Source of the DNA: Burkholderiales bacterium | GTDB lineage: Bacteria > Pseudomonadota > Gammaproteobacteria > Burkholderiales > Burkholderiaceae | Direction: 5' to 3' | Length of the DNA stretch: 13,389 nucleotides | Assembly (NCBI GenBank): GCA_903643055.1 | Contig: CAHJWV010000435.1 | Coordinates: forward strand, 1-13,389 | In this document: positions 1 through 6,428 of the stretch, piece after piece | Layout of the letters: the number at the start of each line of letters is the position of its first letter | Position numbering within the stretch: position 1 is the first letter of the stretch | Position numbers and translations under genes: made by a program | Notes under the pieces: generated by a model | What the model was told of the DNA's origin: nothing | The model's database searches: none | What the model saw: the letters and a program-made list of their open reading frames with translations, nothing else

Positions 1-245
1 CGCCATGGTCAAAACCAACAAACCTTGGGACAAATCGCTTCACTGCGCTTGACTCGAAAGACAGTTACTCAGTGCGGCAATGCGTCGAGTCGCGCGGCTC
101 CATGGGCACCGATGACGGGGGGCGACGCACACGCTGCACCCACGGTGCGGCGGGCAATGTCCCGATTCATGTCAAGAGTGCGAAGCATGGAACTCCAGAA
201 AGGGTGGTTGAGCGGGGTGTCGTTGCGGAACTTCCATCGCCGAAA

Positions 246-283
246 CTTGCGCAAATGATAAATGATTGATTATCTTGCGCAAG
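246..283. repeat. Imperfect inverted repeat built from two TTGCGCAA palindromes
   Basis: Two copies of the perfect 8-base palindrome TTGCGCAA lie at 247-254 and 275-282. Inside them GATAA (257-261) faces TTATC (270-274). The whole therefore folds as a 9 bp plus 5 bp stem with a 2-base bulge (255-256) and an 8-base loop (262-269). A one-mismatch copy, TTGCTCAA, follows at 289-296. There is no T-run after the stem, so it is not a standard terminator. On the minus strand the same bases offer a TTGCGC / TATCAT pair (RC of 277-282 and 255-260) with a 16-base spacer, so an operator over a leftward promoter is possible. The factor and the controlled gene are unknown. Confidence 0.6.
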
Positions 284-468
284 GGGATTTGCTCAAATTC
301 GTACGCAAGCAGATCCCTAACCCTAGGGGCTGCATGTGCCTTGCCTGCCTCGTGGGCCATCCGCATGGGGCAAGGCATGGGGGCGTGAAGGGAACGGGAG
401 AAGCCGCATTGCACCGTTCGCGATGCGTTGACAACGATGGGCGCGGCGCGGAGTCAGCGGTTCATCAG

Positions 469-492
469 AAAAACACCGCTTGTGGGCGGCGC
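469..492 (-). terminator. Weak candidate rho-independent terminator of the leftward gene
   Basis: Read on the minus strand, CCGC and GCGG (complementary to 486-489 and 476-479) can pair around a 6-base loop. Outward pairs include two G-U wobbles, and the stem is followed by a run of T (the A-run at 469-473). It lies about 80 bases past the stop codon of the leftward gene. The stem is short, so this is only a possibility. Confidence 0.3.
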
Positions 493-571
493 AACGGGCG
501 GCGCGATGTGCCGATGGCAGCCAACCGTCTTGATCCGCTCGATGCTGCCGCGAGCGTGCGGGAAAACCTCG

Positions 572-1177
572 TCAGCGCTTTCGCTTCAGCGGCGCGACGC
601 CGGCTTGCGTGCGGTTCCAGAGGTCCATCGTGTCGGCCTCGTTGAGAGCCTGATCCTTGGCGGCGCGCGCGGCTGACGGTTTGGCTGAGGTGACGGGCGG
701 CGCGGGCGCAGGCGCCAGCACTTCGCCGAGCAAGTCCAGCAGGCGGGCGCGCGCACGTTGGGGGTGGCGCCGGTAATAGGTCAGCACGAGGCCGACGATA
801 AAGCGCTCGTCGTCGTCCTGAGGCACGTTGTGCTGCGCGTCTTCCTCGGCGGCACGGGCGGAGGCTGATGCGGCGCTCGAGGCCGTGGCATGTGCGGCCG
901 AGGCGGTGGCATTGCCATGCGGCTCGTCCATCCAACCCGCGGGTTTGTGGGTCAGTTGCTCGAATTGGCGGGCCAGCCGCTCGCCGATCTGGCGCGACCG
1001 GCCTTTGATCTGGCTCCAGTAGCTGGGCTGGATCTGCAGCCGCTCGGCAAATCGCCGTTCCAGGCCACGCAGCGTGGCGGCGTCGGGGTGCTTGACGGTG
1101 CTTTGGACGAATTCATCGAACAGCGCCAGCGCGTTGTCGAGACGCGTCTGCGCCACATCACGGGGGCCGGGTTGCAT
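572..1177 (-). CDS. Hypothetical protein with repressor-like HTH segment
   Basis: This encodes a 201-residue soluble protein with no signal peptide or membrane segment. Residues about 35-85 read like a small helix-turn-helix repressor fold: helix, 'QPSYWSQIKG' turn and recognition-type helix, then 'IGERLARQFEQL' and a 'GWMDEP' ending, as in many Cro/CI-type proteins. An Ala/Ser-rich linker (about 90-110) joins it to a second helical part (about 120-150, 'RFIVGLVLTYYRRHPQRARARLL') and a basic tail. I infer a DNA-binding regulator, but the family is not one I can name. It is transcribed away from the pigment genes, so it may be a local regulator or simply a neighbour. No strong ribosome-binding site is visible. 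A TATCAT hexamer lies only 7 bases before the ATG (RC of 1185-1190), so a leaderless transcript is conceivable. It is the longest frame on this strand here, and its composition fits the neighbouring genes. Confidence 0.75.
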   Translation of the reverse strand: MQPGPRDVAQTRLDNALALFDEFVQSTVKHPDAATLRGLERRFAERLQIQPSYWSQIKGRSRQIGERLARQFEQLTHKPAGWMDEPHGNATASAAHATASSAASASARAAEEDAQHNVPQDDDERFIVGLVLTYYRRHPQRARARLLDLLGEVLAPAPAPPVTSAKPSAARAAKDQALNEADTMDLWNRTQAGVAPLKRKR

Positions 1178-1402
1178 GGCCGCGATGATAAAGCTTCGTT
1201 CACTCGTGACTTTCTGGGCAACTCGCTGGCCACGCGGTCAGGCGTGAAATCGGCCGCCGAGCGCTCGATTCGCCCATCTGCCGCAGCCGCTCAGACTTGC
1301 CGTGCGCAAAGTCACGCCCACACCTGGGAATGGCGCACACAAGCGTAATGTTGCTGAGTACGCTCTCACTCCGTTGCTGTGCAAGTTCGGTGCAGCGTCT
1401 GT

Positions 1403-1407
1403 GGGAG
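1403..1407 (+). promoter_or_regulatory. Ribosome-binding site (GGGAG) deciding the 1416 start
   Basis: GGGAG ends 8 bases before the ATG at 1416. This favours that start over the in-frame upstream start at 1302, which would add 38 residues of non-membrane sequence ahead of the hydrophobic segment. Confidence 0.55.
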
Positions 1408-1415
1408 TGGTGCAA

Positions 1416-1835
1416 ATGGACATGTTGGCGATCGGAACGGCGGCTGCGGCCGGCTTGAGCGGCTTTCTGCTCGGCGGTGTGATTGCCTGGCGCAAGGTGT
1501 CGGTGCGCGCTTCCCTGCGCTATTCGCGCCTCGTGGCCACGGCTCGGGAGCAACTGGCCGCGAGCACGCAGAGCCTGCGCACGACCAATGCGCGGCTACA
1601 AGCCGAGCTTGAAAAGGAGCGCACGCAGGCGCAGCAACGGATTGCCGTCGGCATCGCCGATCAGCGGTCGTCGCTGGCGCGGCTGGAAAGCCAGCTCCGA
1701 ATCGCCTATGCCGAGATCGACCGCCTCACTGCGGCCGAAAATGAGCGCGAACGAAGCCGCTTCAACGACGCTGCAGATGACGATGCTTCCGAAGACAACT
1801 CCGGCTTTGCAGTGACCCGGCCCTATGAACCTTGA
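1416..1835 (+). CDS. Small membrane-anchored coiled-coil protein, unknown function
   Basis: This encodes a 139-residue protein. Residues about 4-25 form one hydrophobic segment rich in Ala, Gly and Leu ('LSGFLLGGVIAW'), followed by basic residues. It should therefore be an N-in inner-membrane anchor. Residues about 40-110 are strongly helical and charged with heptad-like spacing ('LRTTNARLQAELEKERTQAQ', then 'LARLESQLRIAYAEIDRLTA'), predicting a coiled coil on the far side of the anchor. The C-terminal tail is acidic and probably disordered. This layout recalls small envelope or division-associated proteins, but I see no family signature and assign no function. It is divergent from the leftward gene (238-base gap) and separated from the pigment operon by about 217 bases. 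It is probably an independent unit. Confidence 0.7.
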   Translation: MDMLAIGTAAAAGLSGFLLGGVIAWRKVSVRASLRYSRLVATAREQLAASTQSLRTTNARLQAELEKERTQAQQRIAVGIADQRSSLARLESQLRIAYAEIDRLTAAENERERSRFNDAADDDASEDNSGFAVTRPYEP

Positions 1836-1942
1836 CCCCTTTGCCGTGAGTCATCCATCGTGAGCCGGTACTTGCAATCTTTGTTGCATCGTTGCTGCTC
1901 ATCTTGTGGCTGCTCAGGCTGTCTGAGGAGCGGGGCATTTCG

Positions 1943-1948
1943 TAGAAT
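1943..1948 (+). promoter_or_regulatory. Candidate -10 element before the pigment operon
   Basis: The gap 1836-2052 has no gene and is where a promoter for the long rightward gene run should sit. TAGAAT at 1943-1948 is a good -10 hexamer. The sequence 17-18 bases upstream (CTGTCTG, 1919-1925) matches the -35 consensus only weakly. A transcript from here would begin about 95 bases before the proposed start codon at 2053. Confidence 0.3.
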
Positions 1949-2052
1949 CGCTGCCTCAACGGCGGAAACGGGTGGGCCCCAGTCGGCCACGTGAGCTGAT
2001 CCCATCCAGTGCGGCACGGCCTTTCAGGCGGTGCGCAGACCCCAAACAGATC

Positions 2053-2799
2053 GTGACGTTCGCATTCGCCATCAATTCCTGGGCTGCGTGTGGTCCGGGC
2101 ATGACGTCACAGCAACAGTGGCGCGCCTGGGCGGCGCAACCTTGCCTGCCCGGCGGGGGTACAGAAGCAGAAGCGCCCGGTTTGCCCGAGATGGCGCCGA
2201 TGCAGCGGCGCCGGCTCAGCTCGCTTGGCCGCATGGCGGCGCAGGTCGCGTACTGGGCCCAGGGCGAATCGCGCAGCATGCCGGTGGTGCTGGGCTCACG
2301 CTACGGCGATGCGGCGCGTTCGCTCGCCTTGCTCGGCGACCTGATTCGCGACGAGCCGCTGTCGCCCACCGTCTTCGGTTTGTCGGTCCACAACGCGATC
2401 GGCGCGATGTATTCCATTGCCCGCGGCGATCGCAGCAACTACCTGTCGGTGTCGGCCGGCGCAACCAGCGCGGCCGCCTGCCTCGTTGAAGCGGCCGGCC
2501 TACTGGCCGATGGTGAACCGGAAGCGCTGGTCGTTTGCTATGACGCGCCGCTGCCGGGCGCCTATGCCGACTTCGAAGACGAGCCCGCCGCCAGCTATGC
2601 CTGGGCGTGGCGTGTCAGCGCGCCCGCGCTGGGCCAGCCGCACTTCCGTTTGGAGGCCGGTGCCAGCGAGCCTGAGCCTGTGCGTTCATTGCCGCTTCTT
2701 CCATTCGGCCTCGACGTGCTGCGTTTTTATCTGGCTGGCGATTCGCGCTTGCAACGCGCCGTGGGCCGCAGCACCTGGACCTGGTCGCGCCATGGCTGA
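2053..2799 (+). CDS. Beta-ketoacyl synthase-like protein (Ketoacyl-synt_2; CLF-type, ApeC-like)
   Basis: This encodes about 248 residues matching the short ketosynthase-like family (Pfam Ketoacyl-synt_2) found in aryl polyene clusters. Visible landmarks are the N-terminal strand and 'WAACGPG', the 'RRRLSSLGRMA' helix, 'GLSVHNAIGAMYSIA', and 'SVSAGATSAAACLVEA' (around residues 132-147). In active ketosynthases the nucleophilic Cys sits in that last motif. Here the stretch reads SAGATS, so it should not condense acyl chains. It more likely partners an active ketosynthase as a chain-length factor, the role reported for ApeC with ApeO. The protein is about half the length of a full ketosynthase, as usual for this family. 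The start is uncertain: GTG at 2053 gives the usual N-terminus, GTG at 1972 adds 27 unlikely residues, and ATG at 2101 would cut the first strand. It overlaps the next gene by 8 bases and appears to open the operon. Confidence 0.8.
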   Translation: MTFAFAINSWAACGPGMTSQQQWRAWAAQPCLPGGGTEAEAPGLPEMAPMQRRRLSSLGRMAAQVAYWAQGESRSMPVVLGSRYGDAARSLALLGDLIRDEPLSPTVFGLSVHNAIGAMYSIARGDRSNYLSVSAGATSAAACLVEAAGLLADGEPEALVVCYDAPLPGAYADFEDEPAASYAWAWRVSAPALGQPHFRLEAGASEPEPVRSLPLLPFGLDVLRFYLAGDSRLQRAVGRSTWTWSRHG

Positions 2800-3568
2800 T
2801 CAGGTCGAGCGTTATTGGCGCGTCTGCGCCACTGGCTTGTGCTTTTCCAGCTTCGGGCTGGGTGGGTTGCTGATGCGTGTGCTGCTGTTCCCATTGCTGC
2901 GCCTGGTGGTCTGGCAGCGCCAGCGCCGAACCGACCTGGCGCGCCAGGTCATTCACTGGGCGTTGCGTGCATTCGTCGGGCTGATGCATGGCCTCGGCGT
3001 GATGAGCAGCGAAATTCGCGGTGCCGAGAAACTGCGCCGCCACGGTCTGCTGATCGTTGCCAATCACCCGTCACTGATTGACGTGGTGCTGCTGATGTCA
3101 CTCGTCGAGCGGGCCGATTGCATCGTCAAGGCCGCGCTCAGCCGCAATGTGTTCACCCGCGGCCCGGTGCGCGGCGCGGGCTACATCTGCAACGATTCGG
3201 GTGCCGGCTTGATCGAAGATGCGATCGCCTCGGTGCGCGCCGGCAACAACCTGATCATCTTTCCCGAGGGCACCCGTTCGCAGCAGAACGGCCCAATGCG
3301 ATTGCAACGCGGCGCGGCCAACGTGGCCGTGCGCGGCGCCATCAACCTGACGCCGGTGCGCATCCGTTGCTCGTCGGCGTTTTTGAGCAAGGGCGCCAAG
3401 TGGTATCTCGTGCCGACACGGCGGGTGCACTTCGTGATCGAGGTCGGCGACGATCTGCCGGTGCAGCCCTTCATCGACGCCTGCGCCACCGAACCGCTCG
3501 CCACCCGGCGCCTGACCGAGCACCTCGCCGCTTATTTTTCCCCGGAGACTTCCCGTGCAAGCTCTTGA
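2792..3568 (+). CDS. PlsC-type 1-acyl-glycerol-phosphate-like acyltransferase (ApeD-like)
   Basis: This encodes 258 residues with the LPLAT/PlsC signatures. The catalytic HX4D reads 'NHPSLID' (His92, Asp97), and the acceptor-binding motif is 'FPEGTRS' (157-163). A hydrophobic stretch at about 20-41 suggests attachment to the cytoplasmic face of the inner membrane. Family knowledge: these enzymes move an acyl group from an acyl-ACP or acyl-CoA to a hydroxyl of a lipid-type acceptor. In aryl polyene clusters such a protein is thought to help esterify the polyene, or a fatty acid, in the final lipid. The ATG at 2792 overlaps the previous stop, typical of coupled translation. Longer in-frame extensions overlap the ketosynthase-like gene and are Pro/Arg-rich shadow sequence, so they are rejected. 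The exact acceptor cannot be read from sequence. Confidence 0.9.
   Translation: MADQVERYWRVCATGLCFSSFGLGGLLMRVLLFPLLRLVVWQRQRRTDLARQVIHWALRAFVGLMHGLGVMSSEIRGAEKLRRHGLLIVANHPSLIDVVLLMSLVERADCIVKAALSRNVFTRGPVRGAGYICNDSGAGLIEDAIASVRAGNNLIIFPEGTRSQQNGPMRLQRGAANVAVRGAINLTPVRIRCSSAFLSKGAKWYLVPTRRVHFVIEVGDDLPVQPFIDACATEPLATRRLTEHLAAYFSPETSRASS
3544..3548 (+). promoter_or_regulatory. Ribosome-binding site (GGAGA) supporting a GTG start
   Basis: GGAGA lies 6 bases before the GTG at 3555, inside the end of the acyltransferase gene. It supports the GTG as the true start of the first acyl carrier protein. Confidence 0.6.
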
Positions 3569-3815
3569 ACTTGAGATCAAGGAACTGATCATCTCGTCGC
3601 TGTCGTTGGAAGACATCCGGCCGGATGACATCGACAGCGCCGCGCCGCTCTTCGTCGAAGGCCTCGGCCTCGATTCGATCGATGCGCTGGAACTCGGCCT
3701 GGCGCTGCAAAAGCGCTATGGCGTCAGCATGTCGGCCGATTCCCAAGAGACACGCCGGCATTTCTCCAGCGTCAACGCCCTGGTGGCCTTTGTGGCCGCG
3801 CATCGCAAGCCTTGA
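3555..3815 (+). CDS. Acyl carrier protein, first copy (ApeE-like)
   Basis: This encodes an 86-residue acidic protein with the four-helix ACP pattern. The phosphopantetheine site is 'GLGLDSIDALEL' with Ser41 as the modified residue, followed by the usual helix II acidic and hydrophobic residues. Such ACPs carry the starter and growing polyene chain as thioesters in the cytoplasm, after activation by a phosphopantetheinyl transferase that is not in this window. The gene starts with GTG, overlaps the acyltransferase by 14 bases, and has its own good ribosome-binding site. Paired, non-identical ACPs are a hallmark of aryl polyene loci. Which copy holds the starter and which the elongating chain cannot be told from sequence. 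Confidence 0.93.
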   Translation: MQALELEIKELIISSLSLEDIRPDDIDSAAPLFVEGLGLDSIDALELGLALQKRYGVSMSADSQETRRHFSSVNALVAFVAAHRKP

Positions 3816-3840
3816 GCCCCTCATTCGACAAGCCGCCATC

Positions 3841-4098
3841 ATGACCAAGGACGACATCTTCGCCAGGATCGTGGAGATCCTGAAGGAGACCTTCGATACC
3901 GATCCGCAGCGCGTGACGCCGCAGGCCCGCCTGTACGAAGACCTCGACATCGACAGCATCGATGCCGTGGATCTGATCGTGCAGCTCAAGCCGCTGGTGG
4001 GCAAACGCCTGCGGCCCGACACCTTCAAGTCGGTGCGCACCGTGCAAGACGTGGTGGATGCGCTCTACAGCCTGGTCCATGGCACGTCTTCAACCTAG
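3841..4098 (+). CDS. Acyl carrier protein, second copy (ApeF-like)
   Basis: This encodes an 85-residue ACP with 'DLDIDSIDAVDL' and Ser39 as the expected phosphopantetheine site. Its sequence differs clearly from the first ACP: 'FDTDPQRVTPQARLYEDLD' before the site and 'RLRPDTFKSVRTVQDVVDAL' after it. The two are therefore old paralogues with separate tasks, not a recent duplication. It begins 25 bases after the first ACP without a strong Shine-Dalgarno sequence. Translation may depend partly on re-initiation from upstream. An in-frame extension back to 3625 lies over the first ACP and is a shadow. The end overlaps the following membrane-protein gene. Confidence 0.93.
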   Translation: MTKDDIFARIVEILKETFDTDPQRVTPQARLYEDLDIDSIDAVDLIVQLKPLVGKRLRPDTFKSVRTVQDVVDALYSLVHGTSST

Positions 4099-4669
4099 GC
4101 TGTCGATGGCCCTCCTGGCCCTGGCCACGCTGGCTTATCCCGCAGCCCTCTATTTGGGTTTGGATCATGTCCAGCCGAAGTGGATGGCGTTGCTGCTGCT
4201 CGCACTGGCACTGGCCCGCGCGCTGCTGGCCCGCCAGGCTTTCTGGTGGGCCGCCGCCGCCGGCGCTGCGTTGCTGGCTGGCTTGAGCGTCTGGGGCAAT
4301 GCGCTGCTGCCGCTGAAGCTGTACCCCGTGCTGGTGAGCCTGGTGTTCCTGTTCGTGTTTGGTCTGAGCCTGTGGCGCCCGCCGAGCGCGATCGAGCGCC
4401 TGGCGCGCTTGACCGAGCCCGACTTGCCACCGAGCGCCGTGGCCTACACCCGCAGCGTGACGCAGCTGTGGTGCGGCTTCTTCGTGATCAACGCGGCGGT
4501 CGCTGGTGGCACCGCGCTGTGGGCATCGAACGAAATCTGGGCGCTGTACACCGGTCTCGTCAGCTATCTGTTGATGGGCGCCTTGTTCGTCGTCGAATGG
4601 TGCGTGCGCCAATGGGTGAAACGGCAGGCGCGCCTGCGCCATGCGGCTGTGGAGGCATCGCATGGCTGA
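4079..4669 (+). CDS. COG4648-family inner membrane protein (ApeG-like)
   Basis: This encodes about 196 residues, mostly hydrophobic, with roughly six predicted membrane segments. Four are in the first half. A loop with the conserved-looking 'SAIERLARLTEPDLPPSAV' and 'YTRSVTQLWCGFFVINA' follows, then segments to the end and a basic C-terminal tail. That loop is typical of the COG4648 proteins that accompany aryl polyene and xanthomonadin genes. Their biochemical role is not established as far as I know. A scaffold for cytosolic enzymes or a part in handing over the product at the membrane are guesses. The start is uncertain. ATG 4079 (20-base overlap with the ACP) is chosen; ATG 4058 and ATG 4106 are also in frame. 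It overlaps the ligase gene by 8 bases. Confidence 0.85.
   Translation: MARLQPRLSMALLALATLAYPAALYLGLDHVQPKWMALLLLALALARALLARQAFWWAAAAGAALLAGLSVWGNALLPLKLYPVLVSLVFLFVFGLSLWRPPSAIERLARLTEPDLPPSAVAYTRSVTQLWCGFFVINAAVAGGTALWASNEIWALYTGLVSYLLMGALFVVEWCVRQWVKRQARLRHAAVEASHG
4651..4655 (+). promoter_or_regulatory. Ribosome-binding site (GGAGG) fixing the ligase start
   Basis: A full GGAGG lies 6 bases before the ATG at 4662. This selects that start over the in-frame ATG at 4641, which lies 5' of the site. Confidence 0.7.
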
Positions 4670-6428
4670 GTGGCTGGCTTTGGCCGAGATCGCTGCGCGC
4701 GCAGGCGAGGCTCAGCGCGCGATGGCGTGGCGCGGGCAGGCGCTGGTGCCACGCGAGCGCTTCATCGCTGACGTGCAGGCCTGGTGCGCTGCGTTTCAGC
4801 GTGCGCCGGGTGCGCGCATCGCGCTCTATTTCGAAGACAGCTTGGACTTCGCCTGTGCGCTCTTTGGCGCATGGCATGCGGGCAAGGCCGTCTGGCTGCC
4901 GGGCGATGCGCAGCCCGCGACCTTGCAACGGCTGAAGCGCGAAGTGGACGGCTGGGCCGGTGACGCCGTCGTACCAGCTTCGCTGAAGCCCGAGGCCGGC
5001 GCCCAGCCGGTGTTGGCGCCGCTGGATCGGCAACGCACTTCGCTCGTCGTGTTCACTTCCGGCTCGACCGGTGAGCCCGTGGCCATCCACAAGACACTGG
5101 CGCAGCTCGACGCCGAAGTGCATGCCTTGCAAGCCGAATTCGGCGCGCCGCTTGATGCGGCAGGGGCCGTCACGGTGCGCTCGACGGTGTCGCATCAACA
5201 CATTTACGGGTTGCTCTTCAGCGTGCTGTGGCCGCTGGCCGCAGGCCGGCCGTTCGCGACCGAGCGCATCGTCTATCCCGAGCAAATGGCGGCGCAGCTT
5301 GGCGAAGGCCGCAGCGTGCTGATCGCCAGCCCCGCGCACCTGACACGCTTGCCTGAGGTGACGACCGTGACGTCGGTGACGGTGGAGAGCTTGGCTTCGG
5401 ACCTGAACTCGGCCTGGCAACCCGCGCGCGCGCATCTCCAGGCGGTGTTTTCGTCCGGCGGGCCCTTGTCCGCTGAAGGCGCAGACAACGCGCTTCGCGT
5501 GCTGGGCCCATCGCCGATCGAGGTGTTCGGCAGTTCCGAGACCGGGGGCATCGCCTGGCGCCAGCGCGCGCGTGACGGCGAAATCTGGCGCGCGTTTCCA
5601 CTCGTCGAATGGCGGCTCGACGAGGGCTTGCTGGCGGTGCGTTCGCCGAACCTGCCTGACGACGCATGGCACCTGACGGCCGACCGCGCTGAGCGCGCAG
5701 GCGATGGCTTCGTGCTGAAGGGCCGGGCCGACCGCATCGTCAAGATCGAAGAGAAGCGGGTGTCGATCACCGCGTTGGAACAGGCCTTGCGCGGCTGCGC
5801 CGAAGTAGGCGATGCGCGCCTTGTCGTGTTGCCGACGGAAGACGAACACGGCAGCGCGGCGGGGCCGGTGCGCCTCGGTGCCGTGGTGGTGTTGAGTGAT
5901 GCCGGCCGCTTGCTGATTCAGGCGCAAGGCAAGCACGCCATGAATGAACGCCTGCGCGCCGCCATGTTGACCGCGGCCGAGCGCGTGGCCGTGCCGCGCC
6001 GCTTCCGTTATCTGCATGCGCTGCCGGTCAATGCCCAAGGCAAAGTCACCGATGCGCTACTGACGGTGCTGTTCCGCCCGTTGCTGCCGGCCGTGACCTG
6101 GCTGGCGCGCGAGGCCGCGCAGGCCGAGGCCGAGCTCGACATTTTGCCGCAGCTGGCCGTGTTCGACGGCCACTTCAACGAGGCGCCGCTGCTGCCCGGC
6201 GTGGCGCAGCTCGACTGGGCGCTTCGGTTCGGGCGCGATTGTTTTGCGCTGCCATCGCGCTTTGCCCGCGCCGATGCATTGAAGTTTCTGCGCCCGGTGC
6301 GCCCCGGCACGCGGCTGAAGCTCAGCCTGCACTGGAAGCCCGAGCGGCAGCTGCTGCAGTTCCAGTACAGCAGCAGCGCTGGCCCGCATGCGAGCGGCAA
6401 TCTGGTGTTCGAGACCTCTGATGCGTGA
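4662..6428 (+). CDS. Fused aryl-acid AMP-ligase and hotdog 3-hydroxyacyl-ACP dehydratase (ApeH-ApeI type)
   Basis: This 588-residue protein has two domains. Residues 1 to about 465 form an ANL adenylating enzyme: ATP loop 'FTSGSTGEP' (131-139), 'VFGSSETGG' (288-296), 'LKGRADRIVKIEEKRVSI' (352-369), and the C-terminal catalytic Lys in 'NAQGKVTD' (Lys461). It should activate an aryl carboxylate with ATP and pass it to an ACP or CoA. Residues about 480-588 form a FabA/FabZ-like hotdog with 'FDGHFNEAPLLPGVAQL' (501-517; His504 likely catalytic), which should dehydrate 3-hydroxyacyl-ACP during polyene growth. In the E. coli ape cluster I recall these as separate neighbours apeH and apeI. The residue after the P-loop Pro is Val, not the common Lys. 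It overlaps both neighbours by 8 bases. The exact aryl substrate is not readable from sequence; the adjacent ammonia-lyase suggests a cinnamate or coumarate. Confidence 0.9.
   Translation: MAEWLALAEIAARAGEAQRAMAWRGQALVPRERFIADVQAWCAAFQRAPGARIALYFEDSLDFACALFGAWHAGKAVWLPGDAQPATLQRLKREVDGWAGDAVVPASLKPEAGAQPVLAPLDRQRTSLVVFTSGSTGEPVAIHKTLAQLDAEVHALQAEFGAPLDAAGAVTVRSTVSHQHIYGLLFSVLWPLAAGRPFATERIVYPEQMAAQLGEGRSVLIASPAHLTRLPEVTTVTSVTVESLASDLNSAWQPARAHLQAVFSSGGPLSAEGADNALRVLGPSPIEVFGSSETGGIAWRQRARDGEIWRAFPLVEWRLDEGLLAVRSPNLPDDAWHLTADRAERAGDGFVLKGRADRIVKIEEKRVSITALEQALRGCAEVGDARLVVLPTEDEHGSAAGPVRLGAVVVLSDAGRLLIQAQGKHAMNERLRAAMLTAAERVAVPRRFRYLHALPVNAQGKVTDALLTVLFRPLLPAVTWLAREAAQAEAELDILPQLAVFDGHFNEAPLLPGVAQLDWALRFGRDCFALPSRFARADALKFLRPVRPGTRLKLSLHWKPERQLLQFQYSSSAGPHASGNLVFETSDA

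Larger units (their letters stand above)
1..571. other. 571-base stretch without a supported gene
   Basis: No reading frame here looks like a protein. A forward frame is open from the left edge to 258, and another runs from 262 to 645. Both have low-complexity Arg/Ala/Gly-rich composition typical of chance frames in GC-rich DNA, show no recognisable domain, and the second runs into the 3' end of the leftward gene. The region is more AT-rich around 255-275, where the dyad array sits. Two inverted repeats (246-283 and 337-377) and a weak terminator-like hairpin (469-492) are the only structures I can point to. It could be the spacer between an unrelated gene to the left and the pigment locus. 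Confidence 0.6.

Noticed and set aside
1..258. Forward frame open from the left edge to 258
   Set aside because: No recognisable protein motif; long open frames are expected by chance at this GC content. It could be the tail of a gene starting outside, but nothing supports this.
313..329. Telomere-like CCCTAACCCTAGGGG
   Set aside because: A single short occurrence containing the palindrome CCCTAGGG; it is not repeated and has no context.
337..377. Inverted repeat TGCCTTGCC / GGCAAGGCA with a 23-base loop
   Set aside because: A perfect 9 bp stem, but the loop is long, there is no T-run on either strand, and there is no gene end nearby. It is likely chance or a minor structure.
262..645. Forward 127-residue reading frame in the left region
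   Set aside because: It has low-complexity Arg/Gly/Ala composition, no ribosome-binding site and no domain, and it overlaps the 3' end of the leftward gene.
1302..1415. N-terminal extension of the coiled-coil protein to the start at 1302
   Set aside because: The extra 38 residues do not resemble a protein start, and a good GGGAG site selects 1416.
2417..2791. Upstream extension of the PlsC-type acyltransferase frame
   Set aside because: It lies fully over the ketosynthase-like gene and reads as Pro/Arg/Ala-rich shadow sequence; the family N-terminus fits 2792.
4560..6038. 492-residue leftward frame opposite the ligase
   Set aside because: It is His/Arg/Gln-rich with no domain and is exactly antisense to a gene with clear motifs, so it is a shadow frame.
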